9,231 nucleotides of DNA, taken from assembly GCA_023383735.1 (NCBI GenBank), contig JAHDYN010000047.1:1-9231 (forward strand), given 5' to 3'. The stretch comes from Gammaproteobacteria bacterium (GTDB lineage Bacteria; Pseudomonadota; Gammaproteobacteria; Steroidobacterales; GCA-2729495). This document shows, in pieces, positions 1 to 7,241 of the stretch. The notes below the pieces were generated by a model, which did not search any database, was not told the DNA's origin, and saw only the letters and a list, made by a program, of their open reading frames with translations. A program made the position numbers and the translations under genes. Every line of letters begins with the position of its first letter. Positions within the stretch are counted from its first letter, which is position 1.

Positions 1-817
1 AGCCGGCGGCAATCACGCACTGCTGAAAGGCAATCACCGTGCGCTGTTCGCCATCGACGACTTCCAGATGGTACGGCGACAGGAAGCTGCCGGTGCCGCG
101 CACGATGTCGACCTTGCGCTTCTGCGCCAGCGTGGCCAGCCCGCCGGTCAGCTTGCCAACCGTGCGATCCTTCCAGTCACGCAAGGCGTCGATGTCGATC
201 TGCGGTTCACCAAAGCGCAGGCCGCAGTCGGCCATGCCCTCGACGTCCTCGATCACCTTTGCCGCATGCAGCAGCGCCTTCGAGGGGATGCAGCCGACAT
301 TCAGGCAGACGCCGCCGAGCACTGCCCAGCGTTCCACCAGCGTGACCTTGAGACCGAGATCGGCAGCACGAAACGCCGCGGGATAACCGCCGGGGCCGGC
401 GCCCAGCACCAGCAATCCGGTTTCGATATCGACCGGGCCGGCATAGCTGGCTGCGCCCGCGGGCATCGACTTTGCCGCCGATGGTGGCGCTGCGGGAGGC
501 GCTTCAGGCGCGGCAGCGCTGGCCGCCTTGGGGGCCGGCTGGGCCGTTGACGCGCCAGGCGCCGCGGGCGCAACGACGGCCTCGCCTTCCAGCCGGACGA
601 TCAGCTGGCCTTCGGAAACCCGGTCGCCCTGCTTGACCAGAATCTCCTTGACCACACCTGCGGCGGTCGAGGGCACTTCCATCGCCGCCTTGTCGGTTTC
701 CAGCGTGATCAGCGTGCCCTCGGCCTTGACGGTATCGCCGACGGCCACATGCACTTCGATGATCTCGACATCCTGGAAATCGCCGAGATTGGGAACCTTG
801 ACCTCGATCACTGCCAT
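1..817 (-). CDS. lpd: Dihydrolipoyl dehydrogenase (E3) with N-terminal lipoyl domain, 3' part outside window
   Basis: This is the E3 subunit of the pyruvate dehydrogenase complex. It reoxidises dihydrolipoyl groups using FAD and NAD+ in the cytoplasm. Only the first 272 residues are in the window; the NAD-binding and dimerisation domains lie beyond the left edge. Residues 1-78 form a lipoyl domain with the lipoylation motif ETDKA, lysine K43. An Ala/Pro-rich flexible linker spans about 80-128. The FAD-binding Rossmann motif GAGPGG is at 139-144, and the redox-active disulfide motif CLNVGC has C171 and C176. The ATG at 817 begins a normal lipoyl-domain N-terminus (MAVIEVKVPNLGDF). It follows the aceF stop after 6 nt with no strong Shine-Dalgarno, which suggests translational coupling. 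Lipoyl-domain-fused E3 is known from Neisseria p64k and Ralstonia PdhL. The family assignment is very secure; assignment to this complex rests on the operon. Confidence 0.96.
   Translation of the reverse strand, partial: MAVIEVKVPNLGDFQDVEIIEVHVAVGDTVKAEGTLITLETDKAAMEVPSTAAGVVKEILVKQGDRVSEGQLIVRLEGEAVVAPAAPGASTAQPAPKAASAAAPEAPPAAPPSAAKSMPAGAASYAGPVDIETGLLVLGAGPGGYPAAFRAADLGLKVTLVERWAVLGGVCLNVGCIPSKALLHAAKVIEDVEGMADCGLRFGEPQIDIDALRDWKDRTVGKLTGGLATLAQKRKVDIVRGTGSFLSPYHLEVVDGEQRTVIAFQQCVIAAG
668..715 (-). repeat. Copy 1 of 48-bp direct repeat (lipoylation loop in lpd)
   Basis: This copy encodes TLITLETDKAAMEVPS in the E3 lipoyl domain. It matches 1973-2020 in aceF at 47 of 48 bases; the single difference is a synonymous Glu codon. 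The flanks on both sides are only roughly 60-65% identical by eye. The copies are in direct orientation with an offset of 1305 bp, a multiple of three. Confidence 0.93.
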
Positions 818-823
818 CGCCGC

Positions 824-2122
824 TCAGTCCGCCAGCAGGCGATCCACGTCGCCCAGCAGGCCGACGAGGAAGGTCGAGAAGCGCGCGCCGGTTGCGCCGT
901 CGATCACGCGATGATCGTAGGAGAGTGACAGCGGCAGGATCAGCCGGGGCACGAACTTGTCCTTGACCCAGACCGGCCGCATGGCCGAACGACCGACACC
1001 GAGGATGGCCACCTCCGGCGCATTCACGATCGGCGTGAAATAGGTACCGCCGATGCCACCCAGGCTCGAGATCGTGAAGGTGCCGCCCTGCATCTCGCTG
1101 GCACTGAGCTTGCCGCTGCGCGCCTTCTCGCTCAGCGTGCCCAGTTCGCGCGCGATCGCGAACAGGTTCTTCTGGTCGGCATCGCGGATCACCGGCACCA
1201 TCAGGCCCTGCGGCGTATCCGCTGCAAAGCCGATGTGCCAGTACTTCTTCTGCACGAGGCCGGTGCCATCCTCGGTCAGCGAGCTGTTGAAGTCCGGAAA
1301 CTCCCTGAGCGCCAGCACGGCGGCACGGACGAAGAAAGCCAGCGGGGTGAGCTTCACGCCTTCCGCCGCAGCCTTGTCCTTCAGCGCCTGGCGCCGCTCT
1401 TCCAGCGCCGTGATATCGGCATCGTCCTGCTGCGTGACATGCGGAATGTTCAGCCAGGCCGCCTGCAGGCGCGGACCGGAGATCTTGCGCACGCGCGACT
1501 GCGGGTTGAACTCGCCCGGCCCTAACTTGGCTATGTCCACCACCGGCACGGCCGGCAAGGCGGGACCGGTGCTGACCGCACCGCTCATCACGGACTTCAC
1601 GAACTGCTTGACGTCATCCAGCAGCACCCGCCCCTTCTGGCCGGAACCCCTGACCCGGCCGAGATCGACGCCGAGTTCACGGGCGAACTTGCGTACCGAG
1701 GGACTGGCGTGGGCGCGCGAAAAGCCCGCTTCGTCGATGGGCGGCAAGGCCTGCGCAGACGCCGGCCGCGGCGACGGCGCGGGCGCACGTCGCGCCGCCG
1801 GTGCGGCGGGGGCTTCGGTCCGGGCAGCGGGCGCAGCAGGTTTTTCGGCGGGTGCAGCCGGTGCAGCGGGAACGACAGCCGATTCGTCGGCTTCGAGAAA
1901 CGCGATCAGGTCGCCGGTCGACACCCGGCCGCCCTGGGCAACCTTCAGTTCGAGCACCGTACCGGCCACCGGCGAGGGCACTTCCATCGCCGCCTTGTCG
2001 GTCTCCAGCGTGATCAGCGTCTGTTCGGCGCGCACCTGGTCGCCCGGCTTGACCATCAACTCGACGATCTCGACGTTCTCGAAATCGCCGAGATCAGGAA
2101 CTCTTATTTCACGCCGTGCCAT
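824..2122 (-). CDS. aceF: Pyruvate dehydrogenase E2, dihydrolipoyllysine-residue acetyltransferase
   Basis: E2 is the core of the pyruvate dehydrogenase complex and passes the acetyl group from lipoyl-lysine to CoA. At 432 residues it has one lipoyl domain (1-77, motif ETDKA, lysine K43), whereas E. coli AceF has three. An Ala/Pro/Arg linker follows (about 78-135). The peripheral subunit-binding domain is at 137-175 (SPSVRKFARELGVDL, then GRVLLDDV). The catalytic acyltransferase domain (about 205-432) ends with SYDHRVIDG, giving catalytic H404 and supporting D408. Catalytic-domain stretches such as NIPHVTQQDDADIT and NAPEVAILGV closely resemble the E. coli enzyme, favouring the pyruvate over the 2-oxoglutarate complex. 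The ATG at 2122 has GAGAG 6 nt upstream. The gene lies 24 nt after aceE and 6 nt before lpd, so the three are surely one operon. Confidence 0.97.
   Translation of the reverse strand: MARREIRVPDLGDFENVEIVELMVKPGDQVRAEQTLITLETDKAAMEVPSPVAGTVLELKVAQGGRVSTGDLIAFLEADESAVVPAAPAAPAEKPAAPAARTEAPAAPAARRAPAPSPRPASAQALPPIDEAGFSRAHASPSVRKFARELGVDLGRVRGSGQKGRVLLDDVKQFVKSVMSGAVSTGPALPAVPVVDIAKLGPGEFNPQSRVRKISGPRLQAAWLNIPHVTQQDDADITALEERRQALKDKAAAEGVKLTPLAFFVRAAVLALREFPDFNSSLTEDGTGLVQKKYWHIGFAADTPQGLMVPVIRDADQKNLFAIARELGTLSEKARSGKLSASEMQGGTFTISSLGGIGGTYFTPIVNAPEVAILGVGRSAMRPVWVKDKFVPRLILPLSLSYDHRVIDGATGARFSTFLVGLLGDVDRLLAD
1973..2020 (-). repeat. Copy 2 of 48-bp direct repeat (lipoylation loop in aceF)
   Basis: This is the partner of the repeat at 668-715 and encodes the same 16 residues, including the lipoyl-lysine, in the E2 lipoyl domain. 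Recombination between the copies would remove 1305 bp in frame, deleting most of E2 and leaving a hybrid lipoyl domain joined to E3. Confidence 0.93.
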
Positions 2123-2146
2123 GTATCACTCTCAAACCCGGGAAAA

Positions 2147-4828
2147 TCAGACAGTCACTGGATTCGGTTTGGCCGGATCGATGCCGAGCGTCGAAATCGC
2201 CCTGGCAACCGTGGCGGCATCCATGCTGCCCTCGTCGGCAAGCGCCTTGAGCGCAGCGAGTGCGACATACCGGCTGTCCACCTCGAAGAACTCGCGCAGG
2301 GCGGCGCGGGAATCGCTGCGGCCATAGCCATCGGTACCAAGCGTCACGTAGCGGCCCGGCACCCACGGCCGGATCTGGTCGGCGACGATCCGCATGTAGT
2401 CGGTGGCGGCGATGCAGGGGTCAGTCTGTGCAGCGAGGCTCTTCGCCACGAAAGACTGACGCGGCTTGTCAGCCGGATGCAGCATGTTCCAGCGATCGCA
2501 GTCGATGCCATCGCGCCGCAGCTCGCTGAAGCTGGTCACACTCCAGACATCGGAGGACACCTGGAAATCCTTCTCGAGCAGCTCGGCTGCAGCGATCACT
2601 TCACGCAGGATCGTGCCGGAACCCATCAGCTGCACATGGTGTTTCTGCCGCGCCCCGCTCCGTATCCGGTGCATGCCGCGCAGGATGCCCTCTTCGGCGC
2701 CTTCGGGCATGGCAGGCTGCACGTAGTTCTCGTTCATGACGGTGATGTAGTAGAAGACGCGCTCCTGCTGCTCGTACATCCGCCGCATGCCGTCATGGAT
2801 GATCACGGCTAGTTCATAGCCGTATGCCGGGTCATAGGCCACGCAGTTCGGAATGGTCGAGGCCGCCAGGAGACTGTGTCCGTCCTGGTGCTGCAGGCCT
2901 TCGCCGGCCAGTGTCGTGCGACCGGCCGTCGCGCCGAGCAGGAAGCCCTTGGCCTGCGAGTCGCCCGCCGCCCAGATGAAGTCGCCGACGCGCTGGAAAC
3001 CGAACATCGAGTAGTAGATGTAGAAGGGAATCATGTACACGCCGTGATTCGCGTAGGCGGTGGCCGCCGCGAGCCACGAGCAGAAGGCACCGGCTTCGTT
3101 GATGCCCTCCTGGAGGATCTGGCCCTGCTTGTCCTCGCGGTAGTACATGAGCTGCTCGGCATCCTGCGGCGTATAGAGCTGCCCCACCGAGGAATAGATG
3201 CCGATCTGGCGAAACAGGCCTTCCATGCCGAAGGTCCGTGCCTCGTCGGGCACGATCGGCACCACGTTCTTGCCGATGGCGGGATCACGCAGCAGGCCGC
3301 TGAGCAGACGGACGAAAACCATCGTTGTCGATGCAGTGCGGTCGCCGCTGCCTTCCAGCTGGGTCTTGAAGAGGTCGAGCCCCGGCACGACAAGCGGATC
3401 GATACGGCCTTTGCGCGCCGGGAGATAGCCGCCGAGCTGTTTGCGCCGCTCCTGCAGGTAGCGCATTTCTTCGCTGTCCGGTGCAGGCCGGTAGAACGGG
3501 AGCTTGTCGATATCGGCGTCCGAAATCGGGATATGGAAGCGGTCGCGCAACGCCTTCAGGTCATCGATGTCCAGCTTCTTGGTCTGATGCGCCGTCATCC
3601 GTCCTTCGCCAGCCTGACCCAGACCATAACCCTTGATGGTCTTGGCGAGAATCACCACCGGCCGCCCATCCTGCTGCATGGCACGTGCATAGGCTGCATG
3701 CACCTTGATCGCATCCAGACCGCCGCGATTGAGCCGCCAGATCTCGTCGTCCGTGAGATGCGCGACCATCGCCTTGAGTTCGGGATACTTGCCGAAGAAA
3801 TGCTCCCGCGTATAGGCGCCGCCGGCTGCCTTGAAATTCTGGTACTCGCCGTCGACGGCTTCTTCCATCCGCCGATGCAGAAAACCCTGATGGTCCTGCG
3901 CGAGCAGCGGATCCCAGCGCGAGCCCCACAGCACCTTGATCACCGCCCAGCCGGCACCGCGGAACGCCGCCTCCAGTTCCTGGATGATCTTGCCGTTGCC
4001 GCGCACGGGACCGTCGAGACGCTGCAGGTTGCAGTTGATCACGAATATCAGGTTGTCGAGCTTCTCGCGCACCGGCATGGTGATGGCGCCCATCGACTCG
4101 GGCTCGTCCATCTCGCCATCGCCGAGAAAACACCACACCTTGCGCCCACTGGTATCGACCAGGCCGCGGTGCTCCAGATACTTCATGAAGCGCGCCTGGT
4201 AGATGCCCATCATCGGGCCCAGGCCCATCGACACGGTCGGGAACTGCCAGAAGTCCGGCATCAGCCACGGGTGCGGATAAGACGAAAGCCCCTTGCCCTT
4301 GCCGACCACTTCCTGGCGGAAATAGTTGAGCTGTTCTTCAGTCAGCCGGCCTTCGAGATAGGCACGCGCATAGATGCCGGGTGACGAATGACCCTGGATG
4401 TAGACCAGGTCGCCGCCAGACTCCTCGCTGGCCGCCCGCCAGAAGTGATTGAAACCGACTTCATACAGCGTGGTTGCCGAAGCATAGGTGGCGATGTGGC
4501 CGCCGTATTCCGTGCTCCGCCGGTTGGCCTGCACCACCATGGCCATTGCATTCCAGCGCAGGTAGGCCTCGATCCGCCGCTCGATGGCACGATCACCGGG
4601 GTACTCGGGCTGCAGCCAGAGCGGAATCGTGTTCAGGTAGGCGGTATTGGGACGGAACGGCAGATAGGCGCCGGAACGCCGGGCGTGATCGACCATCTGG
4701 TTGAGCAGAAACTGCGCACGTTCGGCACCATGTGTGCGCAGCACGGAATCAATCGACTCGATCCATTCATGCGTCTCTTCCGGATCGAAATCGTCGGGCT
4801 GGATACTCGGGTTGACTGAATCCGACAC
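2147..4828 (-). CDS. aceE: Pyruvate dehydrogenase E1 component, homodimeric type
   Basis: AceE decarboxylates pyruvate with thiamine diphosphate and reductively acetylates lipoyl-lysine. The 893 residues compare with 887 in E. coli, and similarity runs end to end. The ThDP motif starts with GDGEMDEPES (236-245) and closes with NCN (265-267). Residues aligned with E. coli active-site positions are present: H111 and H147 (H106 and H142), H414 in the mobile inner loop (H407), E578 (E571) and H647 (H640). The C-terminal third contains NMLHP and GTDGYGRSDSR as in other AceE proteins. The start is a GTG at 4828, preceded by GGAG with a 5-nt spacer; the N-terminus resembles E. coli AceE (acidic, then a helix around ERAQFLLNQ). 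It is the first gene of aceE-aceF-lpd and is divergent from the M17 peptidase. No frameshift or missing key residue was seen. Confidence 0.98.
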   Translation of the reverse strand: MSDSVNPSIQPDDFDPEETHEWIESIDSVLRTHGAERAQFLLNQMVDHARRSGAYLPFRPNTAYLNTIPLWLQPEYPGDRAIERRIEAYLRWNAMAMVVQANRRSTEYGGHIATYASATTLYEVGFNHFWRAASEESGGDLVYIQGHSSPGIYARAYLEGRLTEEQLNYFRQEVVGKGKGLSSYPHPWLMPDFWQFPTVSMGLGPMMGIYQARFMKYLEHRGLVDTSGRKVWCFLGDGEMDEPESMGAITMPVREKLDNLIFVINCNLQRLDGPVRGNGKIIQELEAAFRGAGWAVIKVLWGSRWDPLLAQDHQGFLHRRMEEAVDGEYQNFKAAGGAYTREHFFGKYPELKAMVAHLTDDEIWRLNRGGLDAIKVHAAYARAMQQDGRPVVILAKTIKGYGLGQAGEGRMTAHQTKKLDIDDLKALRDRFHIPISDADIDKLPFYRPAPDSEEMRYLQERRKQLGGYLPARKGRIDPLVVPGLDLFKTQLEGSGDRTASTTMVFVRLLSGLLRDPAIGKNVVPIVPDEARTFGMEGLFRQIGIYSSVGQLYTPQDAEQLMYYREDKQGQILQEGINEAGAFCSWLAAATAYANHGVYMIPFYIYYSMFGFQRVGDFIWAAGDSQAKGFLLGATAGRTTLAGEGLQHQDGHSLLAASTIPNCVAYDPAYGYELAVIIHDGMRRMYEQQERVFYYITVMNENYVQPAMPEGAEEGILRGMHRIRSGARQKHHVQLMGSGTILREVIAAAELLEKDFQVSSDVWSVTSFSELRRDGIDCDRWNMLHPADKPRQSFVAKSLAAQTDPCIAATDYMRIVADQIRPWVPGRYVTLGTDGYGRSDSRAALREFFEVDSRYVALAALKALADEGSMDAATVARAISTLGIDPAKPNPVTV

Positions 4829-4833
4829 TGTGG

Positions 4834-4837
4834 CTCC
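4834..4837 (-). promoter_or_regulatory. Shine-Dalgarno of aceE
   Basis: GGAG on the minus strand lies 5 nt before the GTG start at 4828. This supports GTG as the aceE initiation codon; no in-frame ATG gives a better N-terminus. Confidence 0.75.
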
Positions 4838-4859
4838 GCTGGCGTTATGCGACTTGCCC

Positions 4860-4865
4860 TATACT
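4860..4865 (+). promoter_or_regulatory. Candidate -10 element for the M17 peptidase-rnt unit
   Basis: TATACT matches the -10 consensus at five of six positions and would place the transcription start near 4872, about 33 nt before the ATG at 4905. No good -35 is visible at 15-19 bp spacing, so the promoter may be weak or activator-dependent. Confidence 0.4.
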
Positions 4866-4898
4866 GCAGGCTGAATGGACTGAGGCTGAGCTGCCAGA

Positions 4899-4911
4899 CG
4901 ATCAATGATCG
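4899..4911. promoter_or_regulatory. Perfect 13-bp palindrome, possible operator
   Basis: CGATCAATGATCG is a perfect palindrome with 6-bp arms and a single central base. It contains the ATG of the M17 gene and the candidate -10 of aceE, and it holds two GATC sites 7 bp apart. It does not resemble the E. coli PdhR operator (TTGGT-ACCAA type). A regulatory role is inference from position; the symmetry itself is certain. Confidence 0.4.
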
Positions 4912-4933
4912 GCGTTTCACGAAAACAGGTCAA
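4905..4933 (-). promoter_or_regulatory. Candidate sigma-70 promoter of the aceE-aceF-lpd operon
   Basis: On the minus strand, TTGACC (4928-4933, five of six matches to the -35 consensus) is followed after exactly 17 bp by GATCAT (4905-4910, four of six matches to the -10). Transcription would start near 4898 and give a leader of about 70 nt. The promoter lies inside the first codons of the divergent M17 gene. A second -10-like TATAGG nearer aceE has no recognisable -35. This is inference from consensus matching only. Confidence 0.45.
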
Positions 4934-6506
4934 GCAAGCGGCAAGCGACGGCCTGCTTTCAGCTGGTGTTGATTTCAGGCTCACGCTGACGCCAGGGCGT
5001 CCTCGCAAAGCGGCGCTGGCAAAGCTCGATCATCTCATCGTCGTTGCGCCGACGAGGCCTCCCGCTGCCTTGTGGCGCGAACTGCCCGGACTGAAGCCGC
5101 TGCAGGCGCGGATCAGGCGCCTCGGCAAGACCGCCACGGGACGCGCACTGCGCGGCATGCTCGGCACCAGTTCAACGGCGGTAACGCTCGGCTTGCTGCC
5201 CGCAGCAACCGAGGGCAGCAACTCCGATCTGCCCAACACCTTCAAACTGCTGAAGTTTGCCGGCGAGCTGGTCGCCGACGTGCTCACCGAGGAGCCACGT
5301 TCGGTGGGCCTCATCGTGCATGGTATCGACGCGGGAGATGCAGCGCGCATTGCCTCGGCCGTGGTCCTCGCACTTGGCGCGCGCAGCTTTCAGCCCCCGG
5401 CATTCCGCAAGGAAAAGCGGCCTGCAGCACCCAGGAAAGTGCAACTGTTCGACATGCCCCAGGAAATCAGCCTGCAACGGACGCTCGCCGAGATCGAGGG
5501 AGGCAACCTGGTACGCTGGCTCACGGCACTGCCAGCCAACAAGCTGACCGCCACTGCCTACCGCGAACTGCTGGCCACACTGGCCGTGAAGAACGGCTGG
5601 GATTTCGAGTGGCTGGATGAACCGGCGCTCGCCAAGCTGGGTGCCGGCGCCTTTCTGGCCGTCGCGCAGGGCAATGCCGGCCGTGATGCAGGCATCGCCC
5701 GCCTGCGCTACCGGCCCGGCGGAAAATCCGCCCGGCCGGATCTCGCCCTCGTCGGCAAGGGCATCATCTTCGATACCGGCGGCACCAACACCAAGGGTGC
5801 GGTGCACATGCTGGACATGCATACGGACATGTCAGGCAGTGCCGTATCGCTGGCCGTGCTGCAGGCATTGACCACACTCGAATCGCCGCTGGCTGTCGAC
5901 TGCTGGCTGGCCATCACCGAGAACCGCAGCGGGCCGAATGCCTACAAGCAGCGGGACGTGATCACGGCAAGCAATGGCGTGACGGTGGAGGTCATGCACA
6001 CGGATGCCGAGGGCCGCATGGTGCTGGCCGACACCCTCGCACTTGCCGGACGCGACAAACCGCGGCTCATGATCGACTTTGCCACGCTGACCGGGGCCTG
6101 CGTCCACGCACTGTCGGAACGCTACAGCGGGATCTTCAGCAATCGCGATTCGCTCCACGAGTTGCTGATACGCGTCGGCCGCGAATCGGGCGAACGCGTC
6201 TGGCCCTTCCCCATGGACGAGGACTTCGACGACGATCTCAAGTCAAAGGTGGCAGACATCGGCCAGTGCAGCAGCAGCGGCGAAGCCGACCAGATCCTGG
6301 CCGCGCGCTTTCTGCAGCGCTTCGTGCCGGAGGGCACGCCCTGGATCCACATGGACCTCGCATCGGCGACGCGCAAGGACGGCCTCGGGCATGTGCCCGG
6401 CGGCTGCACCGGCTTTGGCGTGCGCTATACCGTCGCGCTGCTGCTCGATCATGCAGCCGACCTGCACGAACTGGCCTCACCGGTCATGCAGCCGCGGCAC
6501 CGCTGA
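4905..6506 (+). CDS. M17 (leucyl aminopeptidase) family metallopeptidase
   Basis: This is a cytoplasmic two-metal aminopeptidase of the M17 family (533 aa; E. coli PepA has 503), expected to release N-terminal residues from peptides. The N-terminal half (1-about 200) is divergent. The catalytic domain begins near 275. All canonical ligands and catalytic residues appear: K285 and D290 in GKGIIFDTGG, K297, D308 in HTDMSGSA, then D367, E369 and R371 in HTDAEGRM. The family hallmark usually reads NTDAEGRL, so Asn and Leu are replaced by His and Met. The stretch between D290 and D308 also differs from PepA and PepB, which points to a separate subfamily. The ATG at 4905 is the only nearby in-frame ATG: the one at 4875 meets a stop after one codon. 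Its Shine-Dalgarno is poor. The gene overlaps rnt by 1 nt. Substrate preference cannot be read from the sequence. Confidence 0.9.
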   Translation: MIGVSRKQVKQAASDGLLSAGVDFRLTLTPGRPRKAALAKLDHLIVVAPTRPPAALWRELPGLKPLQARIRRLGKTATGRALRGMLGTSSTAVTLGLLPAATEGSNSDLPNTFKLLKFAGELVADVLTEEPRSVGLIVHGIDAGDAARIASAVVLALGARSFQPPAFRKEKRPAAPRKVQLFDMPQEISLQRTLAEIEGGNLVRWLTALPANKLTATAYRELLATLAVKNGWDFEWLDEPALAKLGAGAFLAVAQGNAGRDAGIARLRYRPGGKSARPDLALVGKGIIFDTGGTNTKGAVHMLDMHTDMSGSAVSLAVLQALTTLESPLAVDCWLAITENRSGPNAYKQRDVITASNGVTVEVMHTDAEGRMVLADTLALAGRDKPRLMIDFATLTGACVHALSERYSGIFSNRDSLHELLIRVGRESGERVWPFPMDEDFDDDLKSKVADIGQCSSSGEADQILAARFLQRFVPEGTPWIHMDLASATRKDGLGHVPGGCTGFGVRYTVALLLDHAADLHELASPVMQPRHR

Positions 6507-7177
6507 TGATCAATACCCGTTTCCGCGGTTTTCTGCCGGTGGTCGTTGACCTCGAGACCGGCGGTTTCAACTCAAAGACCGACGCGCTGCTGGAAATCGC
6601 CGCCGTGCTGCTGACCATGGATGAGGACGGCACGCTGCGCCGGGGCGAGACCGTCGCGTGTCATGTGCAACCGTTCCCCGGCGCCAACCTCGAACCGGCC
6701 GCGCTGCAGGTCACGGGTATCGACCCCTTTCACCCCCTGCGCCCGGCGATTCCCGAGCGCGATGCGCTGCAGAAGGTCTTCGTTGAAGTGCGCAAGGCGG
6801 TCCGGGACGCGGGTTGCAAGCGCGCGATCATGGTTGCGCACAATGCGCACTTCGACCTCGGTTTCCTGAACGAGGCGATTGCGCGTACCGCCATCAAGCG
6901 CAGTCCCTTTCATCCCTTCAGCGTGCTGGACACCGCTACCCTGTGCGGCATTGCCTTTGGCCAGACGGTACTCGCCCAGGCGGCACTCGCTGCCGGCATG
7001 CCATGGGACAACGAAGCTGCACATGCCGCGGCCTACGATGCGGAAAGAACCGCCGACCTGTTCTGCGACATCGTCAACCGCTTCAAACCGATCTATGCCG
7101 CCGCGTTGCCGCTGCCCGTGGCAATCGACCAGACGGAAGTCGCCGATGCGCCACCGGAACCGCCGGACGCGAATTGA
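6506..7177 (+). CDS. rnt: Ribonuclease T
   Basis: RNase T is a DEDDh 3'-to-5' exoribonuclease that matures tRNA, 5S and 23S rRNA 3' ends and turns over tRNA CCA ends. It acts as a homodimer. The 223 residues match E. coli RNase T (215 aa) along the whole length. The five catalytic residues are D15, E17, D117, H173 and D178; each lies exactly 8 positions before its E. coli counterpart (D23, E25, D125, H181, D186). R5 and R7 match the E. coli nucleic-acid-binding residues R13 and R15. The ATG at 6506 shares its A with the stop codon of the M17 gene (TGATG) and has no Shine-Dalgarno, so translation is probably coupled. An open frame extends further upstream, but that part lies inside the M17 gene and is not RNase T-like. 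The C-terminal tail after about 200 is Pro/Ala/acidic and poorly conserved. Confidence 0.97.
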   Translation: MINTRFRGFLPVVVDLETGGFNSKTDALLEIAAVLLTMDEDGTLRRGETVACHVQPFPGANLEPAALQVTGIDPFHPLRPAIPERDALQKVFVEVRKAVRDAGCKRAIMVAHNAHFDLGFLNEAIARTAIKRSPFHPFSVLDTATLCGIAFGQTVLAQAALAAGMPWDNEAAHAAAYDAERTADLFCDIVNRFKPIYAAALPLPVAIDQTEVADAPPEPPDAN

Positions 7178-7202
7178 AACCGGGCAGGCAGTCTCCTATT
7201 CT
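7174..7202 (+). promoter_or_regulatory. Likely sigma-70 promoter for the PuuD-like gene
   Basis: TTGAAA (7174-7179, five of six) and TATTCT (7197-7202, four of six) are separated by exactly 17 bp. The -35 overlaps the rnt stop codon. Transcription would start near 7209, about 44 nt before the ATG at 7253. This is consensus matching, not proof. Confidence 0.55.
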
Positions 7203-7241
7203 GCGGGCCTCGGCTTCCACCGACTCCAACCGGACTGCCTG
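7185..7241. repeat. 9-bp perfect inverted repeat around the PuuD-like gene leader
   Basis: CAGGCAGTC (7185-7193) is repeated in inverse orientation as GACTGCCTG (7233-7241), with 39 nt between. The left arm lies between the -35 and -10 of the candidate promoter; the right arm ends on the first base of the Shine-Dalgarno. There is no T-run, so it is not an ordinary intrinsic terminator. Confidence 0.5.

Noticed and set aside
467..578. Ala/Pro-rich stretch in lpd as a possible frameshift or non-coding insert
   Set aside because: The frame is continuous from the lipoyl domain to the FAD motif, and such linkers are normal after lipoyl domains.
913..925. TAGGAG-like sequence inside aceF resembling a REP head
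   Set aside because: No palindrome follows it and it lies within conserved catalytic-domain codons (around SYDHRVIDG).
1053..2812. Two long plus-strand frames (424 and 367 codons) antisense to aceF and aceE
   Set aside because: They have low-complexity Ala/Arg/Ser-rich translations, overlap each other and mirror the linker codons of E2. They are shadows of the real genes.
2876..4384. 502-codon open frame antisense to aceE
   Set aside because: It lies wholly within the minus-strand aceE, which is confirmed by full-length similarity. The translation has no recognisable domain; long antisense frames are expected in GC-rich, codon-biased DNA.
4868..4889. Direct repeat AGGCTGA (4868-4874 and 4883-4889) in the aceE-M17 gap
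   Set aside because: Seven bases repeated once at 15-bp spacing can easily occur by chance and match no regulator site that I know.
6266..6505. N-terminal extension of the RNase T frame
   Set aside because: It overlaps the conserved C-terminal part of the M17 peptidase, and the RNase T similarity begins at 6506 with a constant 8-residue offset to E. coli.
7185..7241. Inverted repeat after rnt as an intrinsic terminator
   Set aside because: The loop is 39 nt and no T-run follows; the right arm runs into a Shine-Dalgarno.
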